Origin: Bradyrhizobium manausense
GTDB lineage: Bacteria; Pseudomonadota; Alphaproteobacteria; Rhizobiales; Xanthobacteraceae
Direction of reading: 5' to 3'
Length of the DNA stretch: 64,000 bases
Assembly (NCBI RefSeq): GCF_018131105.1
Contig: NZ_JAFCJI010000001.1
Coordinates: 1,550,001 to 1,614,000 of the forward strand
This document shows positions 25,789 to 36,651 of the stretch, piece after piece (the stretch's first letter is position 1; each line of letters starts with the position of its first letter). The notes under the pieces were generated by a model that saw only the letters and a program-made list of their open reading frames with translations, made no database searches and was not told where the DNA came from. The position numbers and the translations under genes are program-made.

Positions 25789-25965
25789 CTCCGGCACCAC
25801 GCTACAAACGCCCGTACCGCGTGAGCTCCGCTTGCTCTGTCTGACGTCGCCCCGATGCCCGCCGTTGTCGGCGTGGTCGATCCCTTGAGTAAAGTTTTAA
25901 CCGTAAATCCTTGACGAGAGGTTGTCGTGGAACAGCCTCCAGCGCCACAGCATCCCCGAAAACAA

Positions 25966-25993
25966 AAATGCCCGCGCAACCGCGCGGGCATTT
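25966..25993 (-). terminator. Rho-independent terminator of the D,D-carboxypeptidase gene
   Basis: AAATGCCCGCGC at 25966-25977 pairs with GCGCGGGCATTT at 25982-25993 over a 4-base loop. Read on the minus strand the stem is followed by TTTTTGTTTTC. It lies just 3' of the gene that stops at 26016 on the minus strand. Confidence 0.9.
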
Positions 25994-26015
25994 CGATTTG
26001 GAAGGCTAGGAGAGG

Positions 26016-27827
26016 TCAGTTGCGGACGGTCATGCAGGAAATGTCGGCGCGCTTCAGCGTCCGGCACACCGCCTCGGCCTGGTCCCGCTCGAGCCCGGCG
26101 AAGCGGGCGCGGTAGAGCTTGCGATTGTCCCTGGCGACGACAGGCTCGGTGAACGGATCGGCCCTGCTGAGCAGGCCGCGGGCCGAGCTGCGGGCCGCTT
26201 CGATGCGCTGCTGGGCTTCACTCTCGCTCTCGAGTGCGCCGACCTGGACGATCCAGCCGCTATGGGTGACCGCGGGCTTGGTGGTGGCGCTCATCTGGAT
26301 CGGCTGCGGGGCCGGATCGGCGGAGGCAAGCCTGGCGACCGGGGCGGGGGGCGCAGCGGCGGTGGCCGCCGGCAGCACGCCGAGGATGCCGTTGCCGGTG
26401 CCGAAGCCCGCCGGCTGTTGCGGCATTTCGGTCCGGGCGACCTCGGCCCTGGCGGGCTCCGGCTTGTTGATGATGTCGGCCCGGGCGACAACGGCGCCGG
26501 AGGTCTCGGCGACATCGTTGCGTGACGAAATCGTGTTGGTAACCTGCGGGGCGACCTGTGTCGGGGCGGCGGATGCAACCTTCACAGCGCCGGCCTTGAC
26601 CTGAACCGTCTTGACCCGGACCGGCTTCATCGGCTCGGACGAGCCCGGAATGAGGGAGAGCGGCTGGCTCGCGATCACGCCATTGGTCAGCGGAGCGGGC
26701 TCGATCTTGGACTCCATGGGCCTGACTTCAGGCTTGGGCTGAGCCGGCGGCATTGCGGCGGTCGCAGCTGCAAGGGCCGACAGACGCGAGGCGAGACGCG
26801 ACGCGGCTGGCTCGGGGGTAGGAGCGACCTGAGCCTGCGGAACGGGGCGGGCCGGGGTATCCGACGCGTCGGCGACCTCGGCGGCGGCGTCAGCGCCGTT
26901 GCGCTCGGTCACGGCAGCAACGGTATGGGTGGTCGCGCCCTTTTCGAGATTCTCCGCGAGCAGGTTGCGCATGATGGCGTCGCGCGAGCCGCCGCTGCGG
27001 CCGCCCATCACCACGCCGATCAGATGGCGGTTGCCGCGGCGCATCGAAGTCACGAGATTGAAGCCGGAGGAGCGGGTATAGCCGGTCTTGATGCCGTCCA
27101 CGCCCTCGACGCTGCCGAGGAGGTGATTGTGGTTGCGGATCTGCTCACCGCGCCACGTGAACGAGGTGGTCGAGAAGTAGCGATAATAGCGCGGGAAGCG
27201 CTCCTGGATGGCGCGGCCGAGCGTGGCCTGGTCGCGCGCGGTGGTGACCTGCTCGTCGTTCGGCAGGCCGTTGGCATTGCGGTAGATCGTCCTGGACATG
27301 CCGAGCGCGCGCGCCTTGCGCGTCATCATCGCGGCGAAGTCGTCCTCGTCGCCGCCGATCGCTTCCGCGATCACGACAGCGGCGTCATTGGCGGAGCGGG
27401 TGACGAGACCCTTGATCGCGTCTTCGACGCGGATGGTCTGGCCGGCATGCAAATTGAGCTTGGTCGGATCCTGGTCGGCGGCGTGCTGAGACACCGGCAT
27501 CTCGGTGTCGAGCTTGATCTTGCCGGATTCGAGACGCTCGAACAGCAGATAGAGCGTCATGATCTTGGTCAGCGAAGCGGGGTGACGCAGTCCGTCAGGG
27601 CTTGTTGACTGGAGCACCGCGCCGGAATTGGCGTCGACGATGATCGACGCGAATTTCGGGCTGGAGCTCTCGGACGCTTCGCGCTGGACCCGATGGTGCG
27701 CGTAGTGGCGCCGGGAGCGCCGCGCATCGGCAGCATCGGTCGTGAAGATGACGGCTGTGGTGACCGTGAGAAGCCCGAAAACGCCAACCCGCGCCAAGCG
27801 CGAGGAAGACCAGTTGTTACGAAGCAT
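26016..27827 (-). CDS. D-alanyl-D-alanine carboxypeptidase (S11) with SPOR domain
   Basis: 603 residues. A signal peptide ends near residue 35. The penicillin-binding motifs are complete: SLTK at 85-88 (Ser85 nucleophile), SAN at 145-147 and KTG at 247-249, so this is an active DacA/DacF-type enzyme that removes the terminal D-Ala from stem peptides. Residues 300-520 are a Pro/Ala-rich linker, and 525-603 form a SPOR domain (WIVQVGALESESEAQQRI), which binds denuded glycan and recruits proteins to the septum. The upstream region is shared with the divergent phasin gene. A strong terminator follows. Confidence 0.93.
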   Translation of the reverse strand: MLRNNWSSSRLARVGVFGLLTVTTAVIFTTDAADARRSRRHYAHHRVQREASESSSPKFASIIVDANSGAVLQSTSPDGLRHPASLTKIMTLYLLFERLESGKIKLDTEMPVSQHAADQDPTKLNLHAGQTIRVEDAIKGLVTRSANDAAVVIAEAIGGDEDDFAAMMTRKARALGMSRTIYRNANGLPNDEQVTTARDQATLGRAIQERFPRYYRYFSTTSFTWRGEQIRNHNHLLGSVEGVDGIKTGYTRSSGFNLVTSMRRGNRHLIGVVMGGRSGGSRDAIMRNLLAENLEKGATTHTVAAVTERNGADAAAEVADASDTPARPVPQAQVAPTPEPAASRLASRLSALAAATAAMPPAQPKPEVRPMESKIEPAPLTNGVIASQPLSLIPGSSEPMKPVRVKTVQVKAGAVKVASAAPTQVAPQVTNTISSRNDVAETSGAVVARADIINKPEPARAEVARTEMPQQPAGFGTGNGILGVLPAATAAAPPAPVARLASADPAPQPIQMSATTKPAVTHSGWIVQVGALESESEAQQRIEAARSSARGLLSRADPFTEPVVARDNRKLYRARFAGLERDQAEAVCRTLKRADISCMTVRN

Positions 27828-28110
27828 GGAACCCCGTCCCCGTTTGTGACTTGATCACCGGCTCGTGAGGCGAAATTGTGCCCTGCGGACCCGGGATCAT
27901 TACCTGCTCAGGCTGTCCCTCCGCTGGTGCTCGCCGCGGGGGACGTTGGGCCTGAACCGCTGTTCTGGCTAAGGTGATGTTCTCAAACGGCTTTTGACCG
28001 CTTGCGGAAGGTGAACACGTCCAGGGAATCAGGGTAGGGCGCTGCGGTTTCCAAAAGCTTAAGGAACCCTTGCGGGAAACCCCGGGAATCTCCGCAACAT
28101 GCATCTATTT

Positions 28111-28158
28111 TTGTGCGTCGCACAAGATTCTTGACTTTTTTGTGCATTGCACTATTCT
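28111..28158 (+). promoter_or_regulatory. Phasin promoter with two PhaR-type boxes
   Basis: In the 388-base gap 27828-28215, TTGTGC-GTC-GCACAA at 28111-28125 is a perfect dyad. TTGTGC-ATT-GCACTA at 28140-28154 is a one-mismatch copy. Between and over them is a promoter: TTGACT at 28131-28136, 16 bases, TATTCT at 28153-28158. The second box covers the spacer and -10, so a bound repressor blocks polymerase. TGC-N3-GCA dyads at phasin promoters are the known target of PhaR in Paracoccus and Rhodobacter. Confidence 0.75.
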
Positions 28159-28215
28159 TGGGCAGAGTCAGGGAGCCGGGGCTTCCGGACAAGAGCCAGG
28201 GAAAAGGATTCCAAG

Positions 28216-28554
28216 ATGTTCAAGGTTGAAGACTTCCAGAACTACGGGAAAGAGCATTTCGAGACGTGCGTTGCTTCCGCGACCTCGGTGCAGCACGGCC
28301 TCCAGGCGATCGCCAGCGCTTATGGCGACTACACCAAGAAGTCCTTTGAAGACACCAAGTCCTTCGTCGAGAAGCTGTCCGGCGTGAAGTCGCTGGACAA
28401 GGCGGTGGAAGCTCAGACCGATTTCGCACGGTCCGCCTACGAGACCTTCGTTGCGGAATCGCAGAAGATCGCCGGTCTCTACAGCGACCTCGCCAAGCAG
28501 GCGTTCAAGCCGGTCGAGACGGTCGTGTCGAAGTTCACCCCGGCGGCCCAGTAA
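28216..28554 (+). CDS. Phasin family protein
   Basis: 112 residues from the ATG at 28216; an in-frame ATG at 28147 falls inside the promoter and was rejected. The sequence is amphipathic helix throughout with the phasin pattern YDYTKKSFEDTKSFVEKL-like GDYTKKSFEDTKSFVEKLSG, then AVEAQTDFARSAYETFVAESQKIAGLYSDLA. Phasins coat polyhydroxybutyrate granules and control their number and size. The gene sits behind PhaR-like boxes, which fits granule-linked control, and ends in a strong terminator. No other pha gene is in the window. Confidence 0.92.
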   Translation: MFKVEDFQNYGKEHFETCVASATSVQHGLQAIASAYGDYTKKSFEDTKSFVEKLSGVKSLDKAVEAQTDFARSAYETFVAESQKIAGLYSDLAKQAFKPVETVVSKFTPAAQ

Positions 28555-28575
28555 TTCTCTAGGCTCCTGGAATCG

Positions 28576-28608
28576 AAAAGCCCGGCTGAACCAGCCGGGC
28601 TTTTTTTT
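28576..28608 (+). terminator. Rho-independent terminator of the phasin gene
   Basis: AAAAGCCCGGCTG (28576-28588) pairs with CAGCCGGGCTTTT across AAC, and runs into eight T residues from 28601. This is a textbook strong terminator, 22 bases after the phasin stop. Confidence 0.93.
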
Positions 28609-28627
28609 GTTTGTTGGGATGGCGTCG

Positions 28628-29983
28628 TTAGCGTGCCACGCGCAGCTTCGACAGCGACGTTCCGATGTCCTTGAACACCGACACGGTCTGGCTTGCTGAC
28701 GTTACCAGATAGAACTTGTCGGTACCGCTCGCGCAATATTGCAGCACGGTCGACGTCGGGTCGCTGCCCGTGTTCACCTGCACCGTATAGATCGTGATGT
28801 TGGCTGCCTTTGCGTTGTCACACAGCTTCTTCTGCCGCGCGTCGATCTGGGAGGCGCTGGTGTACCAGCGGTTCTGCGTGTTCAGACCGTCGGACAGCAA
28901 CACGATCGCGTCTTTGTTGGTGTAGTTGGTATCCTTGGCCGGCGCGTTCATGGGATCGCCAGTCGACAGCGTCTGCCAGCCCCATGCGAGGCCGATGCTC
29001 TGGTTGGTGTTGCCCGTCGGGGTCAACTTGCCGATGAGTGTCTTCAGAGACGCCCAGTCGTAGCTCAGCGGCATGATCGGTTGGATGTAGGCCGAACTGG
29101 CGGAATTGCAGTACGAGTATTGTTCGGCCGGGAACAGCGTCGACGAATTGCTGGCCGTGGGGGTCGTGTTCTTGGTGTCGTAGTCCTGGTCGCGGTCCGT
29201 TGCGCAGCCGTTCCAGGTGTTGTGGTTCTTGGGTGTCCACGTCTTGCCAGCGTTCACACAGCTCGACTGCTTGGAATAGCTGGTGTTGCTGCATGAGCCG
29301 TTCACAGCATCCCAGTCGGCCCAGTCGATCCAATACTTGCTGTAGTTGGTACTTCCGGCGTTGACGTCCTTGGAGAAGGGGACGATCGAGATGTAGACGT
29401 CGCCGTCGTTCTTGGCGAGCGCGCTCAGTTGATCGACGAGGTTCTTGGCGGCGGTCTGCATCGCCGGCATCTTGCCGTCGTCGGCCATCGATCCCGTGAC
29501 GTCGAGCACCATGGCCACGCGCATGCGCACGAGACCCCAGGCGCTGGTCGACGTCGTGTTGACGTCGAGCGTCGGGAAGCCGGCGATTTTCATGAAAGTG
29601 GTTGTGAAGTTGCCGTCACCGGTGAGCTGGATGGTCGAGCCCATTGACGTGCTCGCCGTGTAGCTCGCGGTGACCGTCACGTTCGGCAGTGCGCTGGTGT
29701 CGGTGAACAGCCCATTGAAATAGGCGGTTGCCTTCGTGCTGAGCTGCGACGTGGTGATGGCGCCGGAGGACAGGTCCTTCGACAGCATCAGCGCTGCGGA
29801 GTCGAGGGCGGCCTGCATTGAGGAGCGCGCCTGGACGGCACGGCTGTAATCCACCGCCGCACCGACGAAGCTCAGGATCGGGACGAGGGCGATGGCGAAG
29901 ATCACGGCAATATTGCCTTGCTCGGCCCGGGCGAAACGGGCGAGTTGTCGTCCAATTCGATTGACAACGGGTAGGCAAGACAT
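28628..29983 (-). CDS. TadG-like secreted/membrane protein with VWA domain
   Basis: 451 residues. An N-terminal helix (EQGNIAVIFAIALVPILSFVGAAVDYSRA, 21-49) is the TadE/TadG pseudopilin-like segment of Flp pilus systems. A VWA domain follows with the metal site DVTGS in VAMVLDVTGSMADDGK near 160. Inside it is an insert rich in Asn, Ser, Thr and Cys (from about 225 to 290). No tad ATPase, secretin or flp pilin is present here, so it is an orphan TadG. It likely sits in the inner membrane with a periplasmic VWA domain. Terminates next to the phasin terminator. Confidence 0.83.
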   Translation of the reverse strand: MSCLPVVNRIGRQLARFARAEQGNIAVIFAIALVPILSFVGAAVDYSRAVQARSSMQAALDSAALMLSKDLSSGAITTSQLSTKATAYFNGLFTDTSALPNVTVTASYTASTSMGSTIQLTGDGNFTTTFMKIAGFPTLDVNTTSTSAWGLVRMRVAMVLDVTGSMADDGKMPAMQTAAKNLVDQLSALAKNDGDVYISIVPFSKDVNAGSTNYSKYWIDWADWDAVNGSCSNTSYSKQSSCVNAGKTWTPKNHNTWNGCATDRDQDYDTKNTTPTASNSSTLFPAEQYSYCNSASSAYIQPIMPLSYDWASLKTLIGKLTPTGNTNQSIGLAWGWQTLSTGDPMNAPAKDTNYTNKDAIVLLSDGLNTQNRWYTSASQIDARQKKLCDNAKAANITIYTVQVNTGSDPTSTVLQYCASGTDKFYLVTSASQTVSVFKDIGTSLSKLRVAR

Positions 29984-30406
29984 GGCGATCCCCGGGATCT
30001 GTGGTTTTGCCGGATTTCACGCCACATCCTTCAACGGCGGGTAAATTGGACCCTACAAAAACGGAGGAATCCCGGGGCAAACCGACGCGGCTGTGTCCAA
30101 GTCAGGTTCCTGGTCAACACGTTCTGAACAGGTTGATGGGAAATTTTGTCAAATCGGCCCGGATTGATTAACCTTGTCCAGGATCGCCCGGACCGGGAAT
30201 CGGGACCGCCGCGGCCGCATCGGCTGGACCGTTGCAAGCTTGCGGCGGGCCTGGGGCGGGCCCATATTCCATGCAGTCGATCCGGGTTTGACCGGACCGG
30301 TGGGAAGCGGCGATCCAACAAGGCGGTGCGCCAGTGCGAGGTCCCGGGATTGGGGCCGCGTGGTGGACCGTCATACGCTTCCGTGGGGAATTTGAACGCC
30401 TGAGCC
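29984..30406. other. Non-coding gap upstream of clpS
   Basis: 423 bases with no supported gene. Frames crossing it are short, Arg/Pro rich and without ribosome sites. No palindrome or -35/-10 pair stands out, although the clpS promoter and that of the divergent TadG-like gene must lie here. Confidence 0.6.
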
Positions 30407-30793
30407 ATGCCGCAACTGACTTCCAGACTCGACCTGTCCGCCACCGCCAACGCTCCCCGGATGAGCAATGACGAGAACCGTTCCGGAAGCCCGGCGGGTC
30501 CGAACACGTCTGTCATCACCAAGGTCAAACCGAAAACCAAGCGGCCGAACCTCTACCGTGTGCTGATCCTGAACGACGACTACACGCCGATGGAATTCGT
30601 CGTCCATGTGCTGGAGAAGTTCTTCCAGAAGGACGTCGAAGCAGCGACCAAGATCATGCTGCATGTCCACCATCACGGTATTGGCGAGTGCGGCGTGTTC
30701 ACCTACGAGATTGCCGAGACCAAAGTGACGCAGGTGATGGATTTCGCCCGCAAGCATCAGCACCCGTTACAATGTGTGATGGAAAAGAAGTAG
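30407..30793 (+). CDS. clpS: ATP-dependent Clp protease adaptor ClpS
   Basis: 128 residues as drawn from 30407; ATG at 30461 (MSNDENRSG) is an equally good start giving 110 residues. The core [25 protein letters not shown] and [24 protein letters not shown] is the ClpS fold: the acidic DDYT loop binds the N-terminal residue of N-degron substrates, and the basic face docks on ClpA. The next gene is clpA, about 290 bases on, as in most Alphaproteobacteria. It hands N-end-rule substrates to ClpAP. Confidence 0.95.
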   Translation: MPQLTSRLDLSATANAPRMSNDENRSGSPAGPNTSVITKVKPKTKRPNLYRVLILNDDYTPMEFVVHVLEKFFQKDVEAATKIMLHVHHHGIGECGVFTYEIAETKVTQVMDFARKHQHPLQCVMEKK

Positions 30794-31086
30794 GGCGCGT
30801 TCGAATCCCGAGTTCTTTAGAGTCGTTCTGTTCGCGCGATGTGTGATGTCAGCGCTATATCGCTGCATGCTCCGGCGAAAATCAGTGTTGACGTCAATCC
30901 TGCCCAAATGGGTAGTTTTGCCCAAATCGGAACGGGTTTTGCATCGAGAGTGCGATGGGCGCGTATTGCCCATCGAGTCGCGGAACCGGTCTTTTGCCGC
31001 GGTCTTGTATAACTATATGTGACAAAGGTTGTTGTTGCCTGACCGGGCGATGGCGATCATGATGGTGGGGGCCATAGAGGACGCGA

Positions 31087-33498
<2,412 letters not shown>

Positions 33499-33516
33499 TC
33501 GCCGCGTCATGAATCG

Positions 33517-33545
33517 AAAAGGCCGGCTGAAAAGCCGGCCTTTTT
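33517..33545 (+). terminator. Rho-independent terminator of clpA
   Basis: AAAAGGCCGGCT (33517-33528) pairs with AGCCGGCC (33533-33540) around GAAA and ends in TTTTT. It follows the clpA stop by about 20 bases. Confidence 0.92.
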
Positions 33546-33573
33546 GTTGGCCCGCATCGCAAATTGTCTGACG

Positions 33574-34995
33574 TTATTCGCCGCGCAGGCGCTGGTCGTC
33601 CTGCACACGGACCTGTTCGGCGCCACGCGCGCCCGCGGGGGACAGTCGCAGCATGCTCAGCATGGCGCCGCAGAGGGCAAATCCGACGCCGGTGAGAAGC
33701 GCGATCCGCGTTCCCTCAATCGGATAGCGTCCGAGGAACAGCGCGACCAGCGCAGCCCCCGTGGTCTGGCCGAGCAGGCGCGCCGTGCCCAGCATGCCGC
33801 TGGCACCGCCGGCGCGCTCGCGCGGTGCGGCCGCGATCATGGTGCGGTTGTTGGGGGTCTGGAACAGGCCGAAGCCGACACCCGCCAGCGCCATCCGCCA
33901 GACGATGTCGAGCGGCGTGGGGTTCGAGGGCAGGAAAGCGAGCGAGGCAAGGCCACAGGCGAACAGCGTCAGCCCGATACCGCCGAGCAGGCCGGCCGGA
34001 TAATGCTCGACCAGGCGACCTGCCAGGGGGGCTGCGAACGCCACTGCGATCGGCCATGGGGTGATCAGGAGGCCCATATGCACGGCCGAATAGCCGAAGC
34101 GGCTCTGCAGGTAGAAGGGGATCGCAACGAAGGCCAGCATCTGCCCGCAGAACGAGGCGATCGAGGTCGCGATCGACAGTCCGAACACCGGGATGCGCAA
34201 CAGGTCGACTGGCAGCAGCGGCGACTTCATGTGGGTTTCGCGATAAATCAGCAACGCGCCAGCGGCGATCGCGACGGCGAACTGGATGAGGCAGGTCATT
34301 GTCGCCTCGCCGTGACCGACGCTGTCGATTGCAGCGATACCGACGCCGAAGGTGATCGCCGAGAGCCCCGCGCTTTGCCAGTCGAAGGAATGGCTCGCCT
34401 GAATCGTATGCGGCAGACTGCGCAGGCCGAGGACGAGGGTAATTGCGCCGAGCGGGACGTTGATGGCGAAGAGCCAGGGCCAGCTCCCAAACGCCAGGAT
34501 GCCGGCGGCGAGCGTCGGTCCTACCGCAGCGGAAAAGGCGACGACGAGGGCGTTGAGCCCGATGCCGCGGCCGAGCAGGCTGCGCGGATAGGTGAAGCGG
34601 ACCAGCGCCGAGTTGACGCTCATGATGCCAGCCGCGCCGAAGCCCTGGATGATCCGCGCGATCGTCAGCAGCGGCAGCGTATGCGCCAGCGCGCAGAATG
34701 CGGATGCGAGCGTGAACAGTACGAGGCCGACCAGATAGACGCGGCGATATCCGACGATCTCGCCGAGCGACGCCAGCGGCAACAGCGAGATCGTGATGGC
34801 GAGCTGATAGCCGTTGACGATCCAGATCGAGAAGGCCGGGCTCGCGTTCAGGTCAGCCGCGATGGTCGGCAGCGCGACGTTGGCGATGGCGCTGTCGACG
34901 ACGGCCATGATGATGCCGAGCGCAATGGTCAGAACCGCAAGGTTGCGCTGCGGCTGCGGCAGTCCGTCGGCATGCTCGATCGGGACAGACGACAT
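33574..34995 (-). CDS. MFS transporter, DHA2 (EmrB/QacA) type
   Basis: 473 residues from the ATG at 34995 (MSSVPIEHADG); the frame stays open to 35061. Fourteen hydrophobic helices can be counted, the DHA2 hallmark. Helix-one motif MAVVDSAIANVALPTIAADL, the motif A LASLGEIVGYRRVYLVG and the motif C-like IQGFGAAGIMSVNSALVR are all present. Such pumps expel drugs or metabolites using the proton gradient. No linked membrane-fusion protein is seen, so it probably works alone. Confidence 0.88.
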   Translation of the reverse strand: MSSVPIEHADGLPQPQRNLAVLTIALGIIMAVVDSAIANVALPTIAADLNASPAFSIWIVNGYQLAITISLLPLASLGEIVGYRRVYLVGLVLFTLASAFCALAHTLPLLTIARIIQGFGAAGIMSVNSALVRFTYPRSLLGRGIGLNALVVAFSAAVGPTLAAGILAFGSWPWLFAINVPLGAITLVLGLRSLPHTIQASHSFDWQSAGLSAITFGVGIAAIDSVGHGEATMTCLIQFAVAIAAGALLIYRETHMKSPLLPVDLLRIPVFGLSIATSIASFCGQMLAFVAIPFYLQSRFGYSAVHMGLLITPWPIAVAFAAPLAGRLVEHYPAGLLGGIGLTLFACGLASLAFLPSNPTPLDIVWRMALAGVGFGLFQTPNNRTMIAAAPRERAGGASGMLGTARLLGQTTGAALVALFLGRYPIEGTRIALLTGVGFALCGAMLSMLRLSPAGARGAEQVRVQDDQRLRGE

Positions 34996-35176
34996 GGTGT
35001 AGGCGTGCTTGATTCGAGCCGTGATGATCCCCGGATTAGGAAATTGTACCGTCCATCGCAACCCGGCAGGACGCGGGCAGTTCCTGTGTCGGAAGCAGGT
35101 CTCCCGGCGCCGCGGACATAAGTCGCACGGCTCGGCTTGATGTGATCCAAGCCGGGCCGCGTTGAAGGTCCGCTCT

Positions 35177-36202
35177 TTACACGGGCGGCGGATTGCGGTC
35201 GGAGAAGGTCCCGCGCTGGTGCCAGTACGGATAGGGCAGCGTCACCTTGCTCGCGGCATCGAGCTTGTCGATATGGTCCTTGGTCAGGGACCATCCAACC
35301 GCGCCGAGATTTTCGCGCAGCTGCACTTCGTTGCGCGCCCCGATGATCAGCGTCGAAACGGTCGGACGCTGGAGCAGCCAGTTCAGCGCGATCTGCGAGA
35401 CGCTCTTGCCGGTCTCCTTGGCCACCTCGTCGATGGCATCGACGACGCGATAGACGTGTTCGTCGGGCACGGGCGGCCCGAAATCGGCAGTCTTGGGCAG
35501 GCGGCTCACTTCCGGCTTGGGCTGGCCGCGGCGAATCTTTCCGGTCAGGCGACCCCATCCGAGCGGCGACCAGACCACGGCGCCGAGCCCCTGATCGAGG
35601 CCAAGCGGCATCAGCTCCCACTCATAGTCGCGTCCGACCAGCGAGTAATAGGTTTGGTTGGCGACATAGCGCGGGAAGCCGTGCTTGTCGGCAACGCCGA
35701 GCGACTTCATCAGGTGCCAGCCCGAGAAATTCGAGACGCCGACATAACGGATCTTGCCGGCACGCACGAGCACATCGAGGGTGCTGAGCACTTCTTCCGG
35801 CGGCGTCATGGCGTCAAAGCCATGGAGCTGGAAAAGGTCGATATAGTCGGTGCCGAGGCGGCTCAGCGAACTGTCGATCGCTGCGAGCAAATGCTGCCGC
35901 GACGAGCCGATGTCGTTGGGGCCGTCGCCGAAGCGGAAGGTGGCCTTGGTCGAGACCAGCACCTTGTCGCGGCGGCCCTTGATGGCTTCGCCGAGGACGC
36001 GTTCGGACTCGCCGAGCGAATAGACGTTGGCGGTGTCGAACATCGACACGCCGGCCTCGAGACAAATGTCCAGAAGGCGCCGTGCTTCCGTGGCATCGGT
36101 CGTCCCCCATGCCGCGAGGCGGCCGACGCCGCCGAACGTGCCCGTGCCAAGGCTCAAAGCGGGCACCATGAGGCCGGATCGGCCCAAGCGTCGGTATTCC
36201 AT
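35177..36202 (-). CDS. Aldo/keto reductase, second copy
   Basis: 341 residues, larger than the 14.1-kb aldo/keto reductase and of the YghZ/YajO-like subclass. Catalytic Asp56 and Tyr61 in FDTANVYS, Lys86 in STKATF and His127 in QLHGFD complete the tetrad. The nucleotide part reads IIGARNEVQLRENLGAVGW, typical of NADP binding. Cytosolic oxidoreductase of unknown substrate. It is not adjacent to an obvious partner gene. Confidence 0.9.
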   Translation of the reverse strand: MEYRRLGRSGLMVPALSLGTGTFGGVGRLAAWGTTDATEARRLLDICLEAGVSMFDTANVYSLGESERVLGEAIKGRRDKVLVSTKATFRFGDGPNDIGSSRQHLLAAIDSSLSRLGTDYIDLFQLHGFDAMTPPEEVLSTLDVLVRAGKIRYVGVSNFSGWHLMKSLGVADKHGFPRYVANQTYYSLVGRDYEWELMPLGLDQGLGAVVWSPLGWGRLTGKIRRGQPKPEVSRLPKTADFGPPVPDEHVYRVVDAIDEVAKETGKSVSQIALNWLLQRPTVSTLIIGARNEVQLRENLGAVGWSLTKDHIDKLDAASKVTLPYPYWHQRGTFSDRNPPPV

Positions 36203-36316
36203 CGAACTGCTCCTCGCGACCGCTGATTGATTGACGCGGCCTTGGAGGAAGATCGTAGTGCAAGCAGCCGCGTTGTCCTATCGCGCACCGACATACCGGC
36301 CTTGCTCGGGAATGGC

Positions 36317-36547
36317 CTAGTCGTGCAATCGCATGTCATCGAAGACCGCATCCGCGACGGGCGCACCGATCGCTGTCACAGCAGGTTGCGCTTCGCTCCT
36401 CACCGCGGACCAAGGAACGCAGGCGGGTTCGTGGGCGTGCTGCGGCAGGAGCGTCAAGCCCCAGCCCACCAGGACCAGCACCGCGAGCCGGATTGCGATC
36501 ACACTCAGCACCAGCTCCGAGCCCGATATCGTCGCGTGAGTCCTCAT
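36317..36547 (-). CDS. Hypothetical small membrane protein
   Basis: 76 residues from ATG at 36547 (an in-frame ATG at 36601 would add 18). A single hydrophobic helix (LVLSVIAIRLAVLVLVGWGL, about 12-31) precedes a short hydrophilic tail with one cysteine. No family is recognised. The frame lies in the 450-base gap between two minus-strand genes and has weak ribosome-site support, so it may not be real. Nothing else in the gap is supported. Confidence 0.4.
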   Translation of the reverse strand: MRTHATISGSELVLSVIAIRLAVLVLVGWGLTLLPQHAHEPACVPWSAVRSEAQPAVTAIGAPVADAVFDDMRLHD

Positions 36548-36651
36548 GCGCGCCAGCCTGATGCAGGTCGCACAACGTGACAATCTGGAATTGGCGAGCA
36601 TGGCCTTCGCCTGGCGCGAAGGCTTGGAGTGATAGCTGAGTGGAATGGATG

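Noticed and set aside
33544-35121. A 525-codon plus-strand frame opposite the DHA2 transporter
   Set aside because: Low-complexity Arg/Asp/Gln-rich translation, no ribosome site and complete overlap with a transporter having 14 clear helices.
35135-35160. TTGATGTGATCCAA as a FixK box
   Set aside because: The second half reads CCAA rather than TCAA, so it lacks the symmetric core.
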